From an uncultured bacterium (GTDB taxonomy: Bacteria; Bacillota; Clostridia; Lachnospirales; Lachnospiraceae), in contig CANRVD010000001.1 in assembly GCA_947643145.1 (NCBI GenBank), positions 107,961 to 171,960 of the forward strand: DNA of 64,000 nucleotides. Reading direction: 5' to 3'. A program made the translations under genes and the position numbers. The notes under the pieces are model-generated. The model had not been told where the DNA came from and ran no database searches. It was given only the letters and a program-made list of their open reading frames with translations. Each line of letters begins with the position of its first letter. The stretch's first letter is position 1. Positions 19,638 through 29,071 of the stretch are shown here, piece after piece.

Positions 19638-20682
19638 TTCTCCCTACTCCTCCAATTGTAAAATAAGCAACTCCTGTCATAATTGCACTTATAATAAGCT
19701 GTGAATAATAACTGATTCCCCTGCTGACTATCATAACCGGCAGCACCAGATTTTTACCACATAATGGTCGGAAAATAGACAGGAATAAGTTTTCACTCAT
19801 GCCCATGCCACCCGGAAGCGGAAGCATATCAACAGATACCGATATCATTCCCTGTAAGGTTGTGACAGTAATTGGCCCTGCTGTGCGCACCAAGAATGAC
19901 AGGCAGACAAGGTATGTAATAAAAAACCACATAAAGCGCTGTACAAAAGTGATTAACAGTACATTTACTATAACCTGTTTATTCCTTCTTAAATAATCCG
20001 CAACACTCCGGTACTTCTCCATTGCCCCGGCTATTTTCTGAATCCACTTCTTTTCTTTTTTTGAATGCGTGATTCTGCAAAAAAAGTGTACCAGACTGAC
20101 AAGAATATTTTCTGCCAAAGTCGGATGGAACACCAAAATCATCATAAATGCTACGCAAAAAACATTTAAGGCAACTCCCAGATAGCACCAGCCAATTACC
20201 GGGTTTAGATACTTCATAATAACCGGTGGCCTGAAAATCATAACCACCAGACCAATCACAACCAAAACCGCCTTGTAGGTAATGGTAACTACCATCAGAA
20301 TTAACGTTGATATGGATACTGATAGTTTATCCTTTTTCATAAAATATAACTGTGCAGGCTGCCCTCCTGTCGCAGATGGGGTGATGGCACTGAAAAAAAA
20401 GCCCACAAAAGAATATAGAAAGCAATGTGTCAGAATAACCGGCTGTCCTACTGAGCGCATCATATAATAAATAATAACGGATTCACTCAAAATAAAAAGT
20501 ACAACCAGAATCACTCCAACACCCCAGTACCAGATTTCAGCTTCTCCCAAATAGCGGCCCAAGGCTTCCATATCTTCTCCATGAAACACATAGTATATTG
20601 TCAGTCCAAAAACGATTAGTAAAAAAAGCAGATTTGCAATTGTTTTTTTATTCATCCCATTTTTCTCCAAATACTTTTTCAT
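19630..20682 (-). CDS. lysylphosphatidylglycerol synthase TM region/flippase-like membrane protein
   Basis: Multi-TM, FFSAITPSATGGQPAQLYFM, LPLPGGMGMSENLFLSIF. Confidence 0.85.
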   Translation of the reverse strand: MKKYLEKNGMNKKTIANLLFLLIVFGLTIYYVFHGEDMEALGRYLGEAEIWYWGVGVILVVLFILSESVIIYYMMRSVGQPVILTHCFLYSFVGFFFSAITPSATGGQPAQLYFMKKDKLSVSISTLILMVVTITYKAVLVVIGLVVMIFRPPVIMKYLNPVIGWCYLGVALNVFCVAFMMILVFHPTLAENILVSLVHFFCRITHSKKEKKWIQKIAGAMEKYRSVADYLRRNKQVIVNVLLITFVQRFMWFFITYLVCLSFLVRTAGPITVTTLQGMISVSVDMLPLPGGMGMSENLFLSIFRPLCGKNLVLPVMIVSRGISYYSQLIISAIMTGVAYFTIGGVGRNE

Positions 20683-21367
20683 TTATCATGTCAAATTTCT
20701 TTTCTACCCACTGATAATAGGTTGTACGATGTCCTATATAATAACAAAGTTCTGCAAAGAAAACACCTGCTATAACATCTACAATAAAATGCTGCTTCGT
20801 AAAAAGTGTTGACGCAAAAACAGCAGCTGCAAAAATACAGGAAAATACCTGATACCATTTCGGCACGTATTTCTTTCCGCGGATGCCGATAAAACACATC
20901 CAGCTCACCAGACAGTGAATGGAAGGAAATAGATTGGTCGGCGAATCAATCCAATAGACAAACCGAATCAAAACCTGTGCCAGTCCATCCCCTGTTACCT
21001 CTGGACGTAAATTTGTCGTTGGAAGCAGAATAAAGAACAACCCACAAATGATACGTGACAGATAATCGCCTGTCGCAAACTGATACCATCCCTCTTTTCC
21101 CTGTCTCGTTATCAAAATATAATTCACTGCCCAGAACAGAAAACAGCCCAAATAGACAAATGCCCATTCCGGTGCAAAAGGAATCGCCTCATCCCACTTT
21201 GTCGTCAAATCAAAGTGCCTTGCCTCCTTCATGATAATCTGCAAGCCTGTGTAAATCAGGGAATTAAATACAAAACAAAAAATAACGGATAAAAAACCAT
21301 ACTTCGGTATAATCTTTCCAATCGTTCTCTCATACCATAAACAAAATGACGTTTTTTCTTTCTTCAT
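20648..21367 (-). CDS. phosphatase PAP2 family membrane protein
   Basis: FPSIHCLVSW and STLFTKQHFIVDVIAG motifs. Confidence 0.82.
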   Translation of the reverse strand: MKKEKTSFCLWYERTIGKIIPKYGFLSVIFCFVFNSLIYTGLQIIMKEARHFDLTTKWDEAIPFAPEWAFVYLGCFLFWAVNYILITRQGKEGWYQFATGDYLSRIICGLFFILLPTTNLRPEVTGDGLAQVLIRFVYWIDSPTNLFPSIHCLVSWMCFIGIRGKKYVPKWYQVFSCIFAAAVFASTLFTKQHFIVDVIAGVFFAELCYYIGHRTTYYQWVEKKFDMINEKVFGEKWDE

Positions 21368-21532
21368 ATTAACTCCTCAAATCCCCGCTTCCTTTCTGCA
21401 TACAGCATGCTAACAGCCGCTTCTCCCCTCAAACCATGAACAGTATAGCATATATTTTTTCACCAAAACACCTTTTATATATGAATATAAGGTAATTTTA
21501 AGATTTTTAAAGCTTTATGCTTTCCGTAAGTT

Positions 21533-21757
21533 CTACACTTCCTTTTCATCATCCTGCTTATTTTTGGACAGCAGATGGTACACCAGCATATAAATATATA
21601 TGATAAGCGGTATAATTATTGTTGCCAACAGGCTGATTCTAAAAAAATCTTTGGCTGCCGGCGTGGTAAAAATAGCTGCCACCAGTGTTGCAAGATATAA
21701 TCCTGCCAAAAGTATCACTCCGGCAAGTGCTAAAATCCTCTTTCCCTTTTTCATCAC
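21533..21757 (-). CDS. small hypothetical membrane protein
   Basis: 74 aa, two hydrophobic segments, directly upstream of nothing else on minus strand and immediately 5' of 21767 gene stop. Confidence 0.55.
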   Translation of the reverse strand: MMKKGKRILALAGVILLAGLYLATLVAAIFTTPAAKDFFRISLLATIIIPLIIYIYMLVYHLLSKNKQDDEKEV

Positions 21758-21766
21758 TTTCCTCCC

Positions 21767-23083
21767 CTATTTCCCTATTTTCTGAAAATATTCCTGCATT
21801 TGCTTTTCATATCCATTTTCGGTTGGACGGTAAAATTTTCTGCCAGCCAATTCATCTGGAAGATACTGCTGCTCGACGTAGTGGTTTGGAAAATCATGGG
21901 CATATTTATATCCCGCTCCATGTCCTAACTTACCAGCACTTTTGTAATGGGCATCCTGCAGATGGGCCGGAATGGATGCCATGCGTTCCTTCTGTACCGC
22001 CTCCATCGCCTCACTGATTGCTACAACAGCCGAATTACTCTTTGGGGCACATGCAACATAACTTGCCGCCTGTGATAATATAATCTGTGCTTCCGGCATT
22101 CCAATGCGTTCTACTGCCTGTGCTGCACTGGCAGCCAGCACAAGTGCCATCGGATCTGCATTGGAAACATCTTCCGCCGCACAAATCATAATCCGTCTTG
22201 CTATAAATTTAATATCTTCTCCAGCATAAAGCATTCTCGCCAGATAATAAACAGCCGCATCCGCATCGGAGCCCCACATACTTTTGATAAAGGCAGACGC
22301 AGTATCATAATGGTTGTCTCCCGTCTTGTCATAACGGACAGCACGTCGCTGAATACACTCGCTTGCCACCTCATAAGAAATCAATATGGTTCCCTCTTCC
22401 TCTCTTGGTGTTGTCAGAACCGCAAGCTCAATCGCATTAAGTGCCATCCTGGCATCCCCGTCAGAAATCTCCGCCAAAAACTCCAAAGCATCCTCTGTGA
22501 TTTCTGCCTGATAGGAACCAAGCCCCTTCTCCTTATCTTTTATTGCCCGCAAAAGCAGTGTTTTAATATTTTCCAGTGATAATGGATGCAGTTCAAAAAT
22601 AATGGAGCGGGATAGCAACGCTCCATTTACTTCAAAATAAGGGTTTTCTGTAGTAGCTCCGATAAGGATAATCGTTCCATCCTCCACAAATGGCAGCAGG
22701 TAATCCTGCTGTCCCTTATTAAAACGATGGATTTCGTCTACAAATAATATCGTTTTCTTTCCATACATTCCGGCATTGTCCTTTGCCTTCTGTATCACCT
22801 CTTCCATATCCTTTTTTCCGGCAGAGGTAGCATTTATCTGAAGAAATTCTGCGCTTGTCGTATTGGCGATCACCTTTGCAAGAGTCGTTTTTCCAGTGCC
22901 CGGTGGTCCGTAAAACAGGAGTGAACTTAACTTATCAGCCTGAATTGCCCTGTATAACAATTTATCCTTTCCGATAATATGCTCCTGACCTACCACCTCA
23001 TCCAGTGAAACCGGGCGAAGCCTTGATGCAAGCGGTGATTCGTTCTCCTTGTTCTGCTCTCTCATGTACTCAAATAAATCCAT
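21767..23083 (-). CDS. rarA: replication-associated recombination protein RarA/MgsA (AAA); start trimmed to MDLFEYMREQ
   Basis: PLASRLRPVSLDEVVGQEH, GPPGTGKTTLAKVIA, FVDEIHRFNKGQQD; residues before M22 are translated repeat. Confidence 0.93.
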   Translation of the reverse strand: MDLFEYMREQNKENESPLASRLRPVSLDEVVGQEHIIGKDKLLYRAIQADKLSSLLFYGPPGTGKTTLAKVIANTTSAEFLQINATSAGKKDMEEVIQKAKDNAGMYGKKTILFVDEIHRFNKGQQDYLLPFVEDGTIILIGATTENPYFEVNGALLSRSIIFELHPLSLENIKTLLLRAIKDKEKGLGSYQAEITEDALEFLAEISDGDARMALNAIELAVLTTPREEEGTILISYEVASECIQRRAVRYDKTGDNHYDTASAFIKSMWGSDADAAVYYLARMLYAGEDIKFIARRIMICAAEDVSNADPMALVLAASAAQAVERIGMPEAQIILSQAASYVACAPKSNSAVVAISEAMEAVQKERMASIPAHLQDAHYKSAGKLGHGAGYKYAHDFPNHYVEQQYLPDELAGRKFYRPTENGYEKQMQEYFQKIGK

Positions 23084-23107
23084 TCCAATCCCCCATTCTT
23101 GCAACCT

Positions 23108-23187
23108 ACAATAGATTACAGGCTCCACCGGCAAACCTATTGTCATATACGGTAGATTACAGGCTTCGCCAGCAAACCTATCGTTAT
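23108..23187. repeat. two tandem ~37-nt hairpin repeats (family B)
   Basis: ACAATAGATTACAGGCTCCACCGGCAAACCTATTGT and GGTAGATTACAGGCTTCGCCAGCAAACCTATCGT; related copies at 5883-5920, 28995-29033 and a degenerate one at 33032-33058. Confidence 0.75.
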
Positions 23188-23230
23188 ATATTATAACGAG
23201 CTTCCTTTATAAAAACCTTCAAAAAAATAT

Positions 23231-23893
23231 TTAAGAATTAACATCAAATACGATAACTTCCTTATCGACCTTTGCAAAATAGACAGCCTGTTCTTCCTGT
23301 TCGATTACAGCCTGCCCTGCCGTAGCCTCTGTCACTTCCTTTTTCACCTTTCCACACAGTTTCTCCGGTACTAAAAGTATCATCTGTACTCTATCTGTAT
23401 ATATTGTTTCCAGAACAGAAAGCTCCATACCAGCGGCAATATACTGCAATTTCCCAATTCCATTATAATCCGTGCCAATCGTCATACGATAGCCAACCTC
23501 TTTTGTAATAATCACGCTGTTTGCAAGACCTGCCTGTGTTGCCTGTGAATATGCCCTTACCAGACCACCTGTCCCGAGCAGCGTGCCTCCAAAATAGCGG
23601 GTGACCACCACCAGTATATTTTTCAGTCCTTTTCCTGTCAAAACCTCTAAAATAGGACGTCCCGCAGTCCCTGACGGTTCTCCGTCATCACTGCACCTTG
23701 TGATTTCCCCCTTGCTTCCCAAAACAAACGCATAGCAATTATGTCTGGCATCCCAGTATTTTTTCTTTACCTTCTCTATGAACTGTGCTGCTTCCTCTTC
23801 CGTCTCTACCGGAAATACCTGTCCAATGAACCGGGACTTCTTTTCTACTATCTCGCCGCTTCCTCCGGTATATACTGTATCATAGGATGTCAT
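23231..23893 (-). CDS. YigZ/IMPACT family protein
   Basis: EKKSRFIGQVFPV, RCSDDGEPSGTAGRPIL, VVVTRYFGGTLLGTGGLVRAY. Confidence 0.93.
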   Translation of the reverse strand: MTSYDTVYTGGSGEIVEKKSRFIGQVFPVETEEEAAQFIEKVKKKYWDARHNCYAFVLGSKGEITRCSDDGEPSGTAGRPILEVLTGKGLKNILVVVTRYFGGTLLGTGGLVRAYSQATQAGLANSVIITKEVGYRMTIGTDYNGIGKLQYIAAGMELSVLETIYTDRVQMILLVPEKLCGKVKKEVTEATAGQAVIEQEEQAVYFAKVDKEVIVFDVNS

Positions 23894-23898
23894 ATATT

Positions 23899-24030
23899 AC
23901 CTCATTTCTGCAAGGTGAACTTCGTTCACTTTTGCTTTATTGCTGCATAAAAAGAACTAAAGTTCTTGCAACGTTTGTGCAGGCAACGCGCAGCCACAAA
24001 CTTGCCGAGTGAAAAATTTATTTTTCACTC
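23899..24030 (-). repeat. structured leader repeat (family C) upstream of yigZ
   Basis: GAGTGAAAAATAAATTTTTCACTC hairpin, GTTTGTG...CACAAAC hairpin, GTGAACgaaGTTCAC, then GCAGAAATGAGG SD and ATG. Confidence 0.7.
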
Positions 24031-24122
24031 TTCCCTCCATTCTACTGCTCCTGCCCTGTAACCACTTACAAGTATCCGAAAACTTGTACTTTTGGCATTC
24101 ATCATGCCCCAAACCCCCGAAC

Positions 24123-25382
24123 CTAATCATCTGTGATTGGCAGCAAAGCCTCTAAGCTCCTTGCCAAAATGCCATCGACATAAGCAATAAAAATTCCGTA
24201 ATTAGCAATCGGAACCTGCTGTTCTCCTGCCTGAATAATCCTATGCTTCATTTCCTTCTCATGAAGGGTACAGCCACCACAATGAATGACCATTGCATAA
24301 GAAGACAAATCCGTTGGAAATTCTGTTCCACTGCAAGTTACTATCTCTAGCTTTTTCCCGGTATACTGCTTTAACCAATTCGGTATTTTTACTGTACCGA
24401 TATCCTCACACTGCCTGTGGTGCGTACATCCCTCCGCGATCAGAATCCGGTCTCCATCCTTTAATTTGTCTACTGCCCTGACACCTTCTGCCAGCTTCTG
24501 CAGGTTTCCTTTGTGTCTTGCAAAAAGAATGGAAAAAGAAGTCAACGGCAGGGAATCTGGTACAATGGCCGCCACTTCTTTAAATGCCTGTGAATCCGTT
24601 ATTACCATTTTCAACTTTCCAGACAGACCCTCTAATGTCTCCGCAAGCTGCGGCACCTGCGTTACTACTGCAACCGCCTGATTATCCAAAATATCGCGGA
24701 TTACCTGCTGCTGTGGCATAATCAGCCTTCCTTTCGGAGCCGCCGAATCCACAGGAACAACCAGCACAATAATATCCCCCGCCTCTATCAAATCACCGAT
24801 AATATGCAGTTTTGAATCCGAATGTGGAAGCTGCGATACCAGTGTATTCTTTAATTCTTCTATGCCTCTTCTTTCTGTACTGCTCACTACAACAACCGGA
24901 GCGGCTCCATTCTTCAAGCTCAGACGGCTGCGGATTTTCTCCGCCTCCGCATCAGAGATCCGGTCTGCCTGATTCAGTACAATAATATAAGGAATCTTCT
25001 TTTCCTCTATCAGTGAAATAATCTCTGCCTCCTTTTGTAAAAATCCGCTTCCTGCAGTCAGATTTTCCTCTGATAGCGAAGTAATATCCACAACGATTAG
25101 CGCAACGTCTGTCTTATTTAAAACCTGCATTGCCTTCTCCATGCGCTTTTGTCCAAGTTCTCCTTCATCATCCAGTCCCGGCGTGTCAATCAGCATACAA
25201 GGGCCTAATGGCAAGATTTCCATTGCTTTTGATACCGGATCAGTCGTAGTCCCTTTGATATCTGATACAATTGCAAGCTGCTGCCCTGTCAGTGCATTGA
25301 TTACACTGGACTTTCCAGCATTACGCATACCATAAAGCGCAATCTGGATACGTTCTCCCTGTGGTGTTGTATGTAAACTCAT
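24123..25382 (-). CDS. hydF: [FeFe] hydrogenase H-cluster maturation GTPase HydF
   Basis: GMRNAGKSSVINALTGQQLAIVSDIKGTTTDPVSKAME; C-terminal EGCTHHRQCEDIGTVKIP and HCGGC cluster motifs. Confidence 0.94.
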   Translation of the reverse strand: MSLHTTPQGERIQIALYGMRNAGKSSVINALTGQQLAIVSDIKGTTTDPVSKAMEILPLGPCMLIDTPGLDDEGELGQKRMEKAMQVLNKTDVALIVVDITSLSEENLTAGSGFLQKEAEIISLIEEKKIPYIIVLNQADRISDAEAEKIRSRLSLKNGAAPVVVVSSTERRGIEELKNTLVSQLPHSDSKLHIIGDLIEAGDIIVLVVPVDSAAPKGRLIMPQQQVIRDILDNQAVAVVTQVPQLAETLEGLSGKLKMVITDSQAFKEVAAIVPDSLPLTSFSILFARHKGNLQKLAEGVRAVDKLKDGDRILIAEGCTHHRQCEDIGTVKIPNWLKQYTGKKLEIVTCSGTEFPTDLSSYAMVIHCGGCTLHEKEMKHRIIQAGEQQVPIANYGIFIAYVDGILARSLEALLPITDD

Positions 25383-25400
25383 GCCGTCCTTCCTTTCATG

Positions 25401-26645
25401 CTAACGAATCTGTCCGCTTCCGTTAATCAGATATTTCTGCGTCGTCAGCTCCCGAAGCCCCATCGGGCCACGTACATGAAGCTTCTGCGTAGAAATACCA
25501 ATCTCTGCCCCAAGCCCAAACTCACCGCCATCTGTAAAACGCGTAGAGCAGTTCACATAAACACAGGCAGAATCAATCTCTTTCTGAAACCTCTCTGCAT
25601 TGTTATAATCCTGTGTTACAATGCATTCCGAATGTCCGGTTGAATACCTGCTGATATGGGCAATCGCCTCATCTATGGAATCCACAATCCTAACAGACAA
25701 TACATAATCCAAAAACTCGGAGGCATAATCTTCTTCGGATGCAGACAGGGTATCTCCACCAAGAATTTCCTTACATCTCTCGCAGCCGCGTATTTCCACC
25801 GGATGGGAAAATCGCCTTACCAGTTCCGGCAAAAACTTTTCTGCCACACTCTTATGCACCAAACAGGTTTCCAGTGCATTGCAGACACTTGGACGCTGTG
25901 TCTTTCCATTATCGGTAATCGCCGCCGCCATTTCCAAATCAGCAGTTTCGTCAATATAAATATGGCAGTTTCCGGTTCCGGTTTCAATCACCGGAACCGT
26001 AGCATTTTTTACAACTGCCTGAATCAGCCCTGCACCTCCGCGCGGAATCAGTACATCAATATAATCATTCGCACGCATCATTTCCGTAGCTGTCTCTCTG
26101 GAAGTATCTTCTACCAACTGCACTGTCTCTCCTGCAAATCCACAGGAAACGAATGCCCTCTGCATCAGCTTTACAAGAACCAAATTGGAATGAAATGCTT
26201 CCTTTCCACCCCGAAGAATCGCTGCATTTCCACTTTTAATACAAAGCGCCGCCGCATCTACCGTTACATTCGGGCGTGATTCATAAATAATGCCAACAAC
26301 CCCCAAAGGCACACGTACCTTTGTAATGCGCATACCATTTGGACGAACCGATCCCTGTAACATTTCACCAACCGGATCTTCCAAATTAATTAACTGTACA
26401 CAGGCATCTGCAATCCCTTCGATGCGTTCCTGCGTCAGCCGCAGTCTGTCTACCATAGTTTCTGTAATGCCGTTCTCCCTTGCCTTTGCAATATCCTTTT
26501 CATTCTCTGCAAGAATCTCCCCGACATTTTCCAAAAGAATATCTGCTATCGTTTGAAGCAATTTGTTTTTTTCACCGGTAGATGCTGTAGCAATTTTTTT
26601 CTTTGCATCTATTGCCTTTTTACCTAATTCATCAATATAACCCAT
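25401..26645 (-). CDS. proA: glutamate-5-semialdehyde dehydrogenase
   Basis: GVVGIIYESRPNVTVDAAALCIKSGNAAILRGGKEA; NCSTRFTDGGEFGLGAEIGIST. Confidence 0.95.
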   Translation of the reverse strand: MGYIDELGKKAIDAKKKIATASTGEKNKLLQTIADILLENVGEILAENEKDIAKARENGITETMVDRLRLTQERIEGIADACVQLINLEDPVGEMLQGSVRPNGMRITKVRVPLGVVGIIYESRPNVTVDAAALCIKSGNAAILRGGKEAFHSNLVLVKLMQRAFVSCGFAGETVQLVEDTSRETATEMMRANDYIDVLIPRGGAGLIQAVVKNATVPVIETGTGNCHIYIDETADLEMAAAITDNGKTQRPSVCNALETCLVHKSVAEKFLPELVRRFSHPVEIRGCERCKEILGGDTLSASEEDYASEFLDYVLSVRIVDSIDEAIAHISRYSTGHSECIVTQDYNNAERFQKEIDSACVYVNCSTRFTDGGEFGLGAEIGISTQKLHVRGPMGLRELTTQKYLINGSGQIR

Positions 26646-26707
26646 ACTATTCCTCTTTTCTAAACCAATTTCCAACATACCGGCCTTGCCGGCACAAACA
26701 ACTCATC

Positions 26708-26800
26708 CGAAGAATGCCGGTTTTGCATTCTTCAGATGTGAAAAGAAACTCTTCAACAAAGCGCCCATAGCACTCTGTCGATTTCAGAGTTTCTTTTCAC
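26708..26800. repeat. double-hairpin repeat (family A), copy 2
   Basis: gaagaatgc...gcattcttc plus gtgaaaagaaactct...agagtttcttttcac with inner stem. Confidence 0.8.
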
Positions 26801-26805
26801 ATTAT

Positions 26806-27678
26806 TTACCTGACTGCCACCGAAGACGCAATTGCCAAAGAACCGGAACCAATGTGGCAGGAAATACTCAAAGAGAGCGGGTCAGTCACCACATCCTCCA
26901 CACCAAATCTTTTTCTGACTTCCTCTGCCAAATCCTTTGCCGCTTCCTCATTATTGGTATGAGCTACCAATAAATGGATATTCTGGATATTTTCCATGCC
27001 TCCAAAGCGTTCTTTGATGTCATTTTCCATTGCAGAAAGCATCTTGCTCACGCCCTGCTTTTTTGTACGTGCAATTGAAAATGCGTCTAATTTTTCTCCC
27101 TGAATCTGCAATACCGGTTTTAAACGCAGTGCAGAACCAAGCGCTGCCGCAGCCGGAGTAATCCTGCCGCCTTTCTTCAAATATTTTAATGTATCCAACA
27201 TAATATAAATACTGGATTCAAATTTCACCTCTTCCAGATATTCCCTGATTTCAGAAACATTTTTTCCCTGCTCTGCAAGATACAGCGCATCCATTACAGA
27301 CTGCTTTTGCGTTACGGAAACACGCTGGTTATCTACAACCTGAACCCTTCCATCAAACTCCTCTGCTAACATCTTTGCAGTCTGACAGGAACCAGATAAA
27401 CCGCTTGACATCGGAATATGGACAATGCCGTCAGACTCCTGCAAAAGCTCTTCCCATGCATCTAACACTGCTTCTGGCGATGGCTGGGAAGTAGATATAT
27501 CAATATCCTGCTCCAGCCTTTTATAAAATTCTTCCTGTGTTAAGCTGATATTTTCAAAATACGTCTGGCCATTAATTAAAAACGGCATTGGCAGTACTTT
27601 TATTCCTAATGCTTTCGCTTCTTCCTGTGTAATGCCACTGTTACTGTCTGTCATTATACTAATTTTGCTCATACGCAC
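26806..27678 (-). CDS. DegV family protein
   Basis: MTDSNSGITQEEAKALGIKVLPMPFLINGQTYFE, TSQPSPEAVLDAWEE, PMSSGLSGSCQTAK. Confidence 0.93.
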   Translation of the reverse strand: MRMSKISIMTDSNSGITQEEAKALGIKVLPMPFLINGQTYFENISLTQEEFYKRLEQDIDISTSQPSPEAVLDAWEELLQESDGIVHIPMSSGLSGSCQTAKMLAEEFDGRVQVVDNQRVSVTQKQSVMDALYLAEQGKNVSEIREYLEEVKFESSIYIMLDTLKYLKKGGRITPAAAALGSALRLKPVLQIQGEKLDAFSIARTKKQGVSKMLSAMENDIKERFGGMENIQNIHLLVAHTNNEEAAKDLAEEVRKRFGVEDVVTDPLSLSISCHIGSGSLAIASSVAVR

Positions 27679-27751
27679 CTCTTATCATTTTCATTATTTT
27701 GAAAAGTAACTCTGTATTTCTTCTGTCTGCTGCCTCACCCTATATATAACT

Positions 27752-27845
27752 TATTGGAAATTGCATTGCAATTTTCGATAAAAGACACAGTCTTTTGTGC
27801 CGTCAATCGATTTTAGAAGCTGTTTTTGCTTCTTATAATCTATTT
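27752..27845 (+). repeat. triple-hairpin repeat (family D), copy 1
   Basis: Aligns with reverse complement of 60734-60825: AATTGCA-YGCA-TTTTCGATAAAAG-CAC...TTTTGTGCCG...TAGAAGC...TTTTGCTTC.TATAAT. Confidence 0.7.
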
Positions 27846-28079
27846 TATCCCGTTTCGCAGACTCTAATTATACTATTATATATGAATTTATATGGAAATA
27901 CAACAGCCGAATATCGGTATTAATCCTTCCTAAGCCACTGGTTTTCCATAATTTTAAAGATTTTACTTGCGTCATGGGCCATCGCGTAGTATGATAATTT
28001 GAGTTACTATTCACAGCGATTTTAGAAAATAAATAGCCTCGCCGTGCTTGCACGTAAGAGGATGGAAGGGACTATTTGT

Positions 28080-28964
28080 ATGCACCGGTTTTTACGAGCA
28101 ATAGGTTTCAGCAATATTAAATCGCGGCAGGAATTAGAGCCAATCCTTGGTAAAATCATGAGCCAGCCGGATAAAAAGAAAAAATTTCAAATAACGCCAA
28201 ATACAAACTATACGGAATTTGCCATGGAATTCGGCAGCCAGATAGGCATTGCTCTCCGTGGAGAATATGACGAAAAAGGATTTTTTTACATGGAGCACTA
28301 TTTCCCATATTGCGAAAGCCGTCTGATTACCTCATCAGAAGATATCACCGTTAACAAACGTGTTGATACGAATGCATTCACCGGAATGTGTGATGATTTA
28401 CGTCTGGGCATTTCCATGATTTTTTATCTTCAGAATGCTGTTGAGTATTTGGAGCTGCAATGTGAAGACAACACACCGCATAAGGCAAAGCTGACCTTAT
28501 CCGGCCTTGCACTAAAAGGCATTATTCTGCTTGGTGTATATCATGACGTCCGTATGGAAAAAAAGCATAACCGACGGTATCAGCGCCGTAACCGCCTGAT
28601 TGCAAAAGCAAAAAATGGAGACCAGAATGCGATTGATGATTTAACGCTGGAAGATTTTGATATCTCTGCCAAAATCCGCAGCCGGATTCAGACAGAAGAT
28701 TTATACTCCGTTGTGGAAACAAGCATTATCCCATATGGCTCGGAATCAGACCATTATTCTATTCTTGGCACAATTGTAAACTGGTCTGTCGTCAATAATA
28801 CACTGACCGGAGAAGAAATCTACCAGATGCTTTTAAACTGTAATGAAATACTGATTACCGTCTGCATCAATAAACTTGACATTTTAGGAGAACCTATGAT
28901 TGGCCGTCGCTTCAAAGGAATTATCTGGATGCAGGGACATGCCGACTTTCAAAAAATAAGGTGA
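28080..28964 (+). CDS. DUF3881 family protein; start trimmed to MHRFLRAIGFSNI
   Basis: N-terminal RAIGFSNIKSRQELEPIL; SD ggaaggga upstream of ATG at 28080. Confidence 0.75.
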   Translation: MHRFLRAIGFSNIKSRQELEPILGKIMSQPDKKKKFQITPNTNYTEFAMEFGSQIGIALRGEYDEKGFFYMEHYFPYCESRLITSSEDITVNKRVDTNAFTGMCDDLRLGISMIFYLQNAVEYLELQCEDNTPHKAKLTLSGLALKGIILLGVYHDVRMEKKHNRRYQRRNRLIAKAKNGDQNAIDDLTLEDFDISAKIRSRIQTEDLYSVVETSIIPYGSESDHYSILGTIVNWSVVNNTLTGEEIYQMLLNCNEILITVCINKLDILGEPMIGRRFKGIIWMQGHADFQKIR

Positions 28965-28992
28965 ATGCCGACGCATTCACCTTATTTTGGTT
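28958..28992 (+). terminator. terminator overlapping the stop codon of the DUF3881 gene
   Basis: ATAAGGTGAATGC cgac GCATTCACCTTAT TTT. Confidence 0.8.
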
Positions 28993-29071
28993 AGACAATA
29001 GATTGCAGGCTTCGCCAGCAAACTTATTGTTATAAGTTAACAAAGGACGCTGGTTTTTCGTCTTTCACACC

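Noticed and set aside
23084-23146. 21-residue N-terminal extension of RarA in the ORF track
   Set aside because: Encoded by the family B hairpin repeat; conserved start MDLFEYMREQ at 23083 is better supported.
23108-23187. CRISPR array from the tandem ~37-nt repeats
   Set aside because: Only two imperfect palindromic copies with a few nt between them, no spacers of uniform length and no cas genes.
25656-26279. 207-aa plus-strand ORF antisense to proA
   Set aside because: Antisense shadow; proA frame fully conserved.
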